The position numbers and the translations under genes were made by a program. DNA of 64,000 nt, taken from Microbulbifer sp. MKSA007. GTDB taxonomy: Bacteria; Pseudomonadota; Gammaproteobacteria; Pseudomonadales; Cellvibrionaceae. How positions within the stretch are numbered: position 1 is the first letter of the stretch; each line of letters starts with the position of its first letter. The notes beneath the pieces are model-generated. The model ran no database searches. It saw nothing but the letters and a program-made list of their open reading frames with translations, and was not told where the DNA came from. Location: NCBI GenBank assembly GCA_032615215.1, contig CP128433.1, positions 4,076,501 to 4,140,500 of the forward strand, in the 5' to 3' direction. Of this stretch, positions 1 to 7,536 are shown piece by piece.

Positions 1-159
1 CTTTCCTGAATTCAAGGTCGCTAATTAATCCAAGAGGCCGAGAAGTGAACATCGATATATTCGCTTACGTAAACTCTACCCAGGAGCGGCAGATTAACAA
101 CGATTAATGGTCACTTTTCATTACCCAAATACAAGGTATCAGTCACCTAAAAATTCAAT

Positions 160-201
160 GTCTTACAAGACCAAACATTATTTTGAGAAACCCATTCTCA
201 A
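160..201. promoter_or_regulatory. Two palindromes upstream of norB (candidate operators)
   Basis: Two short inverted repeats lie in the AT-rich DNA before the norB region. At 160-171 the arms GTCTT and AAGAC are separated by 2 bases. At 183-201 the arms TTGAGAA and TTCTCAA are perfect and separated by 5 bases. Nitric oxide reductase genes are usually controlled by NO sensors such as NsrR, NorR or DNR, but neither palindrome matches those consensus sites well, so the regulator is unknown. Nothing else was recognised in bases 1-239. Confidence 0.35.
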
Positions 202-239
202 TTTGATTTATTCAAGCAACACAAGGAAAAGGAGAGTTT

Positions 240-422
240 ATGTTTTTTCTGTTGCAAGTTAACGCCTCTACTGGAGGCCAATCTCGTGAGATCAACACAG
301 CTAAGCAAGAACGTGAAAAGTCAGGCTTAAAACCTATTAACACTCAATCAGGTAGCATAGATCCACTCCAAAAAATTAGAGATACCCGATGTTTACGTTG
401 TTTTGTTTTACAAGCAGCCTAG
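240..422 (+). CDS. Small hypothetical protein upstream of norB
   Basis: A 60-residue open frame starts at ATG 240 directly behind a strong ribosome binding site (AGGAGA, about 3-5 bases before the ATG). The product begins with a short hydrophobic stretch (MFFLLQV), continues as a polar lysine/glutamate-rich middle and ends with a CLRC motif. I do not recognise a family. The gene sits 75 bases before the norB start and could be co-transcribed with it, acting as a leader peptide or a small accessory protein. Support is the ribosome binding site and position only. The wider region has suspected sequencing indels, so the frame itself may be incomplete. Confidence 0.3.
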   Translation: MFFLLQVNASTGGQSREINTAKQEREKSGLKPINTQSGSIDPLQKIRDTRCLRCFVLQAA

Positions 423-497
423 GGAGATATACAAAAATTAATAGTTTAAATAGCATATTGCTAAAAAAGCCAATTTATATTGGCAAGGATAATTCTG

Positions 498-2778
498 ATG
501 AGAACTTACAAATCTCTTTGGTGGACATTGATCGGCGTTTTAGCTGTAACCTTTTCAATACTCGGATATTTTGGCAGTGAAATATATCGGAAAGCACCTC
601 CGATACCTGACGCCTTTGTCTCAGAAAATGGCAACATACTGACCACTAAAGATAAAATTTTAGATGGTCAAACTTCTTGGCAATCCGTTGGAGGAATGCA
701 ACTGGGATCTATTTGGGGACATGGAGCCTATCAAGCCCCAGACTGGACCGCTGACTGGTTACATCGAGAGCTAATTAATTGGTTATCAATAGCGGCAAAA
801 GAGGAATTTGGCCTACCATATGAATCTTTATCCAAAAGAGAAAAACACAAACTTCTGTATGATCTTAAATTAGATTATAGAACCAACACCTATAGCAGCG
901 AATCTGGAATTGCCACTTTATCTAAGCGAAGAATCACAGCTATAGAGAAAACTGCAAAATATTATAATGCACTTTTTGGAGGTGATCCCGCTTTACAGCC
1001 AACCCGCGCAAATTACGCAATGAAAGAGGTTACACTGCCCGATGCTGATCGCCGAGCACGACTTACTGAGTTCTTCTTTTGGACATCCTGGGTAGCTTCA
1101 ACCGAGCGTTCAACAGGTGGCGCAACCTACACTAACAATTGGCCCCACGAACCATTAATTGACAACAAGCCAACTAGCGAAAATATTATTTGGTCTATTA
1201 TTAGTGTGGTCTTATTGATTTCCGGTATTGGCGCCCTAGTTTGGGCATGGGCGTTCCTACGCACCGAAGACAAACACCCAACTGCCCCCAAGCAAGATCC
1301 AATCAGCACCTTTAAATTAACTCCCTCACAGAAAGCTCTTGGAAAATACTTACTAGCTATAGTAGGACTATTTACTTTCCAAGTTTTCTTAGGTGGTTTC
1401 ACTGCACATTATACCGTCGAAGGACAAGGATTCTACGGGATAGAAACATCGGAGTGGTTTCCATACAGCCTGGTACGCACCTGGCATATACAGGCTGCTC
1501 TATTTTGGATAGCTACAGGATTTTTAGCTGCCGGACTATTTCTTGCTCCAATTATCAACGGTGGAAAAGATCCTAAGTTCCAAAAACTTGGTGTTGATAT
1601 ATTGTTTTGGGCATTAATAGCAGTCGTTATTGGATCATTTGTCGGCAATTATCTAGCCATTGCGCAAACTCTGCCACCAGAACTCAGCTTTTGGCTAGGT
1701 CATCAAGGATATGAATTTGTAGATCTTGGCAGACTATGGCAAATCGGTAAATTTACCGGCATCGTATTATGGTTGGCATTAATGCTGCGCGGCATTGTTC
1801 CAGCATTAAAGCAAAAAGGTGATAAAAACCTGCTAGCCCTGTTTACTGCCTCCGTAATTGCCATAGGATTGTTTTATGGTGCTGGCTTCTTTTATGGCGA
1901 GCGCACACACATATCGGTCATGGAGTTTTGGCGCTGGTGGATAGTGCACTTATGGGTAGAAGGTTTCTTTGAAGTTTTTGCTACAACTGCGCTTGCATTT
2001 ATCTTCTTCAGTATGGGCCTTGTATCTAAACGCATGGCTACTGTGACTTCTCTAGTATCAGCGTCATTATTTCTACTAGGGGGTACCGGGAACTTTTCAC
2101 CACCTATATTTCTCAGGGACGACAACACCCGTTATGGCGGTAGGGGCCACATTTAGTGCGCTCGAAGTGGTCCCACTTATCTTATTGGGTTATGAAGCCT
2201 GGGATCACTATAGCTTAAAAAATCGTGCACCCTGGATGGTGAAAATCAAATGGCCTTTGATGTTTTTTGTAGCTGTTGCTTTCTGGAATATGTTAGGAGC
2301 AGGCGTACTTGGCTTTACCATTAATCCACCGATAGCGTTATATTATCTTCAGGGCTTAAATACCACAGCCACACATGCCCATGGTGCATTGTTTGGAGTA
2401 TATGGGTTCTTGGCATTGGGCTTTAGTTTACTCGTTCTTAGATATATTCGTCCCCAGTTTATATTTAGCGAGAAATTGATGAAAACGGCATTCTGGTGGA
2501 TGAATATAGGTTTGGCTTTAATGTTGTTCACCAGCCTTTTGCCGGTCGGTATTATCCAGTTTATGGCGAGCGCTTCAGAAGGCCTTTGGTATGCCCGCAG
2601 TGAAACCCTAATGCAAAGTGGAACGCTAGTTACTCTAAGATGGATACGAACTATTGGTGATGTCGTGTTTATCGTCGGTGCACTGGCTATCACATGGCAA
2701 GTAACACAAGGCGTGCTGAACCTAAAGAGGCACAGTTCAGTAGACTATCTATCAGGGCAAACCAAATCAGTCTCTTAA
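498..2778 (+). CDS. norB: Quinol-dependent nitric oxide reductase (qNOR), frameshifted in this sequence
   Basis: Single-subunit membrane enzyme that reduces two NO to N2O with electrons from quinol; a heme-copper oxidase relative with heme b, heme b3 and non-heme FeB. The ATG at 498 is preferred over an upstream TTG at 480 because AAGGA lies 8-10 bases before it. The N-terminal third is the periplasmic cytochrome-c-like domain without a CxxCH motif (GHGAYQAPDW seen). The catalytic helices follow, with TWHIQ and FYGERTH motifs. The frame closes at 2156 after a G5 run at 2079-2083. With one G fewer, reading continues as GVPGTFHHLYFSG into the downstream frame (SALEVVPL, THAHGALFGVYG), giving 759 residues, the usual qNOR length. 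The shift falls just before the His-His FeB ligands, so the frame as written is inactive. I infer a sequencing indel, but a real lesion is possible since the gene is dispensable. Confidence 0.88.
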
Positions 2779-2794
2779 TCTACTTATAAACCTA

Positions 2795-2838
2795 TGCAAC
2801 GTTGCTGCGCAACTCATCAGTAACGTTGCATTATTTGC
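2795..2838 (+). terminator. Hairpin terminator after norB
   Basis: A perfect 9-base inverted repeat (TGCAACGTT at 2795-2803, AACGTTGCA at 2822-2830) with an 18-base loop is followed by TTATTT. It lies 17 bases after the norB stop. The T-run is broken, so termination may be weak. Confidence 0.45.
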
Positions 2839-3018
2839 TAACCCCGTAATCATAGATAGGTGAATTATAGAAATTCCTGAGACCCCAAAATATCTTTTCG
2901 CAGTAATCACCCGTATTAGAGATGTTGAATTTTGACAACTCTCTTAGTAGGGGAAAGTAAATTACCTAATTATTAATTGAGTCGGCCTATGAATGCCCGA
3001 TCTGGCGGGAATGAAAAT

Positions 3019-3204
3019 TTACAAGTGTTTAATTTTCTTTTTTCCGCAGCGTTCACAGCGATATTCAGTAACCAACTTTCCCTGCTTTACGTCAAACTTG
3101 CGCTCGGTGACCACTTTCCATTTATGAAAACCTTCCCTGCACAGGGTGCTGCCCTTGTGCTTTTGCCAAGCGGTTTTTCTTTTGAAAGGAATAACATCTC
3201 CCAT
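3019..3204 (-). CDS. Small zinc-ribbon-like conserved protein
   Basis: A 61-residue basic protein with a CREGFHKW segment near residue 22 and a C-terminal CERCGKK knuckle, the pattern of a one-zinc ribbon. Similar short proteins (start M-x-x-V-I-P-F, middle RFDVKQGKLVT, end CxxC) occur widely in pseudomonads and relatives with no assigned role. The start chosen is the ATG whose A is the last base of the upstream gene's stop codon (TAATG at 3206-3202), with GGAGAGG just before it. This implies translational coupling to the flavoprotein gene. An upstream in-frame extension would overlap the flavoprotein and is unlikely. Confidence 0.7.
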   Translation of the reverse strand: MGDVIPFKRKTAWQKHKGSTLCREGFHKWKVVTERKFDVKQGKLVTEYRCERCGKKKIKHL

Positions 3205-4412
3205 TAAGCCACCTCTCCTGCAGCATGACCTGAAGCCCAAGCCCATTGGAAGTTAAACCCGCCGAGCCAGCCGGTTACATCGAGAACCTCACCAATAAAA
3301 TAAAGCCCCTGCCGGGTTTTACATTCCATAGTACGAGAAGAGACCTGTGCAGTATCGACTCCACCTAATGTTACCTCAGCAGTGCGATATCCCTCAGTGC
3401 CCGCCGGTACCAATTTCCAGCTTTGTAACTTTTCCCCAGCTTGCTGTAACTCCCCCTCCCCAAACTGTTTTAGGGGGCGGCTAACAATTTGCGCTCGCTG
3501 CAGGAAAAACTGTACTAACTTTTTGCTCCAAACCTCAGCCAAAACGCTGTGTAAGTGGCTATCCGGGCTCTGTTGTCGGCGCAGCGGTAACCACTCTGCC
3601 AGATTTTTCTCTGGAGCCAAGTCAAATATTACCGTTTGACCTTCTCGCCAGTGGCTGGAAATTTGCAAAACCGCAGGGCCACTTAGCCCCCGGTGAGTAA
3701 ACAGCATCTGCTCGTGAAAACTGCCCTCAGCACAAGAGGCTGTCACCGAAAGAGAGGTACCGGGCAGGGTGCTCTGGCGCTCCAACTGGCGTTTATGCTG
3801 GGTAAACGGCACCAGTGCGGCTCGTGTCGGGACTATCTCCAGTCCAAACTGCTGGGCAATCTCATAGCCAAATCCACTCGCCCCCATGGTGGGAATAGAA
3901 AGGCCTCCAGTAGCCACGACCAAGGATTCACAGGTAACCGTCCCCATACTGGTTTCGACCTTATACCCCTGCCCCAAAGCTCGAATTTGAGTAATGCTAC
4001 AGCGCGTGCGGATCTGTGCCTTGGCCGCACGGCATTCCGCTAGTAACAAGTCGACAATATCCCTTGATTTATTGTCGCAAAAGAGCTGACCGAGGGTTTT
4101 CTCGTGGTAGGTAACCCCGTGCTTCTCCACCAGTGCAATAAAGTCCCACTGGCTATAGCGAGCCAAGGCGGACTTACAAAAATGGGGGTTATTACTGTAG
4201 AAGTTCTCTGCACTGGTGTAGAGATTGGTAAAGTTGCAGCGGCCACCACCAGACATCAGGATTTTCTTTCCGACTTTGTTGGCGTGGTCTAGGACCAACA
4301 CGTTGCGCCCGCGCTGGCCCGCTGTAGCCGCGCACATTAGTCCAGCTGCCCCAGCGCCAATGACCAATACATCGACGCTTTCCGGTAGCTGGCTGGTAGA
4401 AACCTCTGTCAT
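3204..4412 (-). CDS. HI0933/YhiN-family FAD-dependent flavoprotein
   Basis: A 402-residue protein of the HI0933 (YhiN) family, putative NAD(P)/FAD-dependent oxidoreductases of unknown substrate. The N-terminal Rossmann motif VIGAGAAGLMCA binds the FAD adenine dinucleotide. GGGRCNFTN near residue 57 and the C-terminal GEVLDVTGWLGGFNFQWAW block are hallmark family motifs. Length is typical. It lies 33 bases downstream of dcd on the same strand and shares a 1-base stop/start overlap with the small zinc-ribbon gene, so the three probably form one transcript. Confidence 0.9.
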   Translation of the reverse strand: MTEVSTSQLPESVDVLVIGAGAAGLMCAATAGQRGRNVLVLDHANKVGKKILMSGGGRCNFTNLYTSAENFYSNNPHFCKSALARYSQWDFIALVEKHGVTYHEKTLGQLFCDNKSRDIVDLLLAECRAAKAQIRTRCSITQIRALGQGYKVETSMGTVTCESLVVATGGLSIPTMGASGFGYEIAQQFGLEIVPTRAALVPFTQHKRQLERQSTLPGTSLSVTASCAEGSFHEQMLFTHRGLSGPAVLQISSHWREGQTVIFDLAPEKNLAEWLPLRRQQSPDSHLHSVLAEVWSKKLVQFFLQRAQIVSRPLKQFGEGELQQAGEKLQSWKLVPAGTEGYRTAEVTLGGVDTAQVSSRTMECKTRQGLYFIGEVLDVTGWLGGFNFQWAWASGHAAGEVA

Positions 4413-4445
4413 AGGTAGGAAATAGTACTGCAGTAAGACCGGTGA

Positions 4446-5015
4446 TCAGGTGCGAGGCAGGGTAACGCCGCGCTGGCCCTGGTATTTGCCACCACGATCG
4501 GCATAGGACACATCACAAACTTCATCGGATTCGAAGAACAGCATCTGTGCCACGCCCTCGTTGGCATAGATCTTCGCGGGCAAGTTAGTGGTGTTGGAGA
4601 ACTCCAAAGTCACATGACCTTCCCACTCCGGCTCCAGTGGCGTCACATTGACGATAATACCGCAACGGGCATAAGTGGATTTACCCAGGCAAACCGTCAA
4701 TACAGAGCGCGGGATACGGAAATACTCCACCGTACGCGCCAGGGCAAAGGAGTTTGGCGGAATAATGCAGTGGTCGCCTTCAACATCCACAAAGCTGTTT
4801 TCATCGAAGGTCTTGGGATCAACTGTCGCTGAGTGAACATTGGTGAAAATCTTAAATTCACGAGCACAGCGAACATCGTAGCCATAGCTGGAGGTGCCAT
4901 AGGAGATGAGTCGATCGCCATTATCGTTATGACGCACCTGACCAGCCTCAAAAGGCTCAATCATACCGTGCTGCTCTGCCATGCGGCGAATCCACTTGTC
5001 GGACTTGATACTCAC
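4446..5015 (-). CDS. dcd: dCTP deaminase
   Basis: Deaminates dCTP to dUTP, feeding thymidylate synthesis in the cytoplasm. The sequence carries the trimeric Dcd/dUTPase fold motifs: SSYGYDVR, IIPPNSFALA, LGKSTYARCGI, the catalytic-region TPLEPEWEGHVTLE, and a C-terminal GGKYQGQRGVTLP. I place the start at GTG 5015 (reads SIKSDKWIRRMA after the initiator), giving 189 residues as in pseudomonad Dcd, with GGGGGACGGA just upstream. An ATG 11 codons earlier (5048) would add a tail not typical of the family. Confidence 0.93.
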   Translation of the reverse strand: MSIKSDKWIRRMAEQHGMIEPFEAGQVRHNDNGDRLISYGTSSYGYDVRCAREFKIFTNVHSATVDPKTFDENSFVDVEGDHCIIPPNSFALARTVEYFRIPRSVLTVCLGKSTYARCGIIVNVTPLEPEWEGHVTLEFSNTTNLPAKIYANEGVAQMLFFESDEVCDVSYADRGGKYQGQRGVTLPRT

Positions 5016-5133
5016 TCCGTCCCCCTGAATAGAATAATTAGTGCTCAATTAAAGAGGCGGAATCATAGCCGGTTTAGGCTGTGCAAAAAAGTGCCTATCC
5101 AATGAATTCTCACTTGTTGCCACTGGATGGATA

Positions 5134-5149
5134 CTGTATAAATTAACAG
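5134..5149. promoter_or_regulatory. LexA box 1
   Basis: CTGT-N8-ACAG with an AT-rich spacer, the canonical gammaproteobacterial SOS box (consensus CTGT(AT)4ACAG). It lies about 70-85 bases before imuA. The downstream genes are classic SOS-induced mutagenesis genes, which supports function. Confidence 0.85.
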
Positions 5150-5154
5150 TATCA

Positions 5155-5170
5155 CTGTATACACATACAG
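5155..5170. promoter_or_regulatory. LexA box 2
   Basis: A second CTGT-N8-ACAG element starting exactly 21 bases after the first, so both face the same side of the helix two turns apart. Tandem boxes of this kind typically mean cooperative, tight LexA repression. Promoter hexamers were not clearly assignable. Confidence 0.82.
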
Positions 5171-5220
5171 ATTAAGACGAAGACAGTGGCCAGATCGGAC
5201 TAAAATTCAGTGGTGGAATC

Positions 5221-5928
5221 GTGGGCAGCGCAGAAAACTTCATAGAAAACAATCAGTTAGAAAGCCAGGCAAAACACCAGAAACTGGCACAGCTACTCAC
5301 CAGAGCCGATATCTGGCAAGCAGCGAATGAACCCCGACGACAGCGAAACGGCATCGCCAGTGGTTTTCCAAGCCTCGATGCCCTCCTAGCGAACCACGGC
5401 TGGCCAAGAGGGGCCACTACTGAGCTACTCATGGACCAGATGGGTATCGGTGAACTCACCTTAATACTACCGGCCCTGGCAGGCCTCACTCAGAGGGGGC
5501 AAATGGTCATACTGGTCAATCCACCCCATATCCCCTATGCGCCCTCATTGGCCAACAGTGGTATCCGCCTTGAGAACCTGCTGATCCTGCACCCCCGAGG
5601 CCCCAAGGATACTCTCTGGGCGATCGAGCAATCCCTACAATCCGGAAGCTGTGGTGCCTTACTCAGCTGGCAGGGGCGGCAATCCATGAACCATAAAGAT
5701 CTTCGTCGCCTGCAACTCGCTGCCCGCAATGGGGACTGCCTGCACTTCCACTTTCGCCCTCAGTGTGAATCAGCAAACCCCTCACCCGCGAGCTTGCGCC
5801 TACAGCTCACCCCCAGGGAAGGAGAGCTGGCACTAAGGCTTTTAAAGCAATTGGGTGGAAATTCAGGCCAAAACCTCTATTTGGCAAGAGCAGCAAAACT
5901 GGTCCGACGGGACCAACCAATGCACTGA
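5221..5928 (+). CDS. imuA: ImuA, RecA/SulA-like mutasome subunit
   Basis: A 235-residue RecA/SulA-superfamily protein that in characterised bacteria joins ImuB and DnaE2 (ImuC) in SOS-induced translesion synthesis. Visible features are the GFPSLDALL...HGWPRGATTELL core typical of ImuA/SulA-like proteins and a degraded P-loop region (DQMGIGELTL), consistent with loss of normal RecA ATPase function. The start is GTG 5221 behind GGTGGA. It is the first gene after the two LexA boxes, and imuB follows 21 bases later. Identification rests strongly on operon context because ImuA proteins diverge quickly. Confidence 0.82.
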   Translation: MGSAENFIENNQLESQAKHQKLAQLLTRADIWQAANEPRRQRNGIASGFPSLDALLANHGWPRGATTELLMDQMGIGELTLILPALAGLTQRGQMVILVNPPHIPYAPSLANSGIRLENLLILHPRGPKDTLWAIEQSLQSGSCGALLSWQGRQSMNHKDLRRLQLAARNGDCLHFHFRPQCESANPSPASLRLQLTPREGELALRLLKQLGGNSGQNLYLARAAKLVRRDQPMH

Positions 5929-5949
5929 ACGGTTTCGAGGGATAGCTCC

Positions 5950-7455
5950 ATGCTCTGGCTTTGTATTCAATTCCCCAGGCTTCCGTTAGAGGTTCTGACC
6001 CGCGCTCAGCTACAAGGAGAAGAGGCTCTAGCCCAAGTTGTGGTTGAAAAACAGTTGGTGATTGATAGAAACCCAGCGGCATCCCAATGCGGCGTTGAGA
6101 CCGGGCTCAGTATTGCTACTGCGTCTGCTCTCTGTGCAGACTTACAGCTGCTACAACGCGATTCCCAGCGGGAACAACAAGAATTACAGCAACTGGCCCA
6201 GTGGGCATACAGCTTTACACCGCTTGTATCACCTCAGTCCGCAGGGCCTATGAGCAATGCTGAGAGCACTCCCGCCCACCTCTACCTGGAACTGAGCGGC
6301 TGCCTAAAGGCCAGCGGTGGCTTCAAGGCATTGATACAACAGCTGAGCGATGAGCTTGAGCAGATGGGAATCCACAGCCTGATGGGCCTCAGCCACAGTC
6401 CCAGTGCGGCTCATATGCTAAGCCAACTGACCGAACACCGGCGCTGGCTTGCGCAATCAGATTCTCCCCCCAGCCCTCAGCAGTGGAGACAGTGGATTAG
6501 CTTTGCCCCATCCAAGCTCCTTAATTGCGACAACAAAACTATTTCCAAGCTCTACGCATGTGGTATCAAGCGAGTAAGCCAGCTGCTCGCTATTCCACTC
6601 TCTGAGGTAGGCTCTCGTTTTGGTCGTCCATTTGTGGACTACCTGGCACGCCTGAACGGAACTCGCCAAGATCCAGTCTGTAGTTATCAGCCCCCAGCAC
6701 AATTCCGCAGCGAGCTATTTTTCCCCAGCCCCTTGGATAATAGCGAACAGCTGCTATTTCCTATCGGTCGCCTACTAAGGGAATTATGCTCCCAGTTGCA
6801 GCGGCGCCAGCTCTACACACAACAGTTAAATTGGCATATGGATTTCGGCCAAAATAAATCTCAGGAAATAACCGTAGAACTCTCCACTCCGCAGTTGGAC
6901 CCTCAACGCCTAATAGCACTAACCAAACTGCAATTGGAAAGAGCAACTCTTGATCAGCCAGTACAATCGATCAGCTTAAATTGCAAGCATTTACTCCCCT
7001 TGGAGCAGGGATCACTGGATGAAGATTTATTTGGTGAAGGCAGCCAACACAAACGCAACCAACAGCTATTAGACAAATTAAAAGCCCGCCTCGGTCATCA
7101 AGCACTCTCGGGAATCGCCCTGAGAGAAAGCTACCTACCGGAGCAGGCCTGGCAAAATACAGATACCCTGATAATTAAAAGTAACGCTAAGGGACAGCAA
7201 ATTAAGCCCATCCAAGCACCGCGCCCCAATTGGCTATTAGCTCGTCCAACCAAACTGGAAAGTAGCGAGCACAAATTATTTTATCAGGGAGAGCTACAAC
7301 TATTACAGGGGCCAGAGCGAATTGATGGCTATTGGTGGCAGCACGGGCGTCACGGGCGGGATTACTATATCGCAAAAAATAGAAGAGATGAGCTCTACTG
7401 GGTCTTTCAGGATCTTACAACCGAAGAGTGGTTTTTACATGGTGTTTATAGCTAA
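5950..7455 (+). CDS. imuB: ImuB, inactive Y-family polymerase-like protein
   Basis: A 501-residue DinB/Y-family homologue that acts as the hub of the ImuA-ImuB-DnaE2 mutasome, binding the beta clamp and the polymerase. It starts LWLCIQFPRLPLEVL, the ImuB form of the palm N-terminus, and lacks the acidic catalytic motifs of active DinB. A helix-hairpin-like stretch (GIKRVSQLLAIPLSEVGSRFG) lies near residue 210, and the C-terminus has the conserved YYIAKNRRDELYWVF segment. It follows imuA by 21 bases and precedes dnaE2 by 81, in one SOS operon. Glutamine-rich composition is notable. Confidence 0.86.
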   Translation: MLWLCIQFPRLPLEVLTRAQLQGEEALAQVVVEKQLVIDRNPAASQCGVETGLSIATASALCADLQLLQRDSQREQQELQQLAQWAYSFTPLVSPQSAGPMSNAESTPAHLYLELSGCLKASGGFKALIQQLSDELEQMGIHSLMGLSHSPSAAHMLSQLTEHRRWLAQSDSPPSPQQWRQWISFAPSKLLNCDNKTISKLYACGIKRVSQLLAIPLSEVGSRFGRPFVDYLARLNGTRQDPVCSYQPPAQFRSELFFPSPLDNSEQLLFPIGRLLRELCSQLQRRQLYTQQLNWHMDFGQNKSQEITVELSTPQLDPQRLIALTKLQLERATLDQPVQSISLNCKHLLPLEQGSLDEDLFGEGSQHKRNQQLLDKLKARLGHQALSGIALRESYLPEQAWQNTDTLIIKSNAKGQQIKPIQAPRPNWLLARPTKLESSEHKLFYQGELQLLQGPERIDGYWWQHGRHGRDYYIAKNRRDELYWVFQDLTTEEWFLHGVYS

Positions 7456-7536
7456 GCCTAAACCCCTTCGTAATACTGATCTTCACCAAAATCCAAATCC
7501 CATCACAATCAACAGATAGACGCCGAGAGAATCAGC

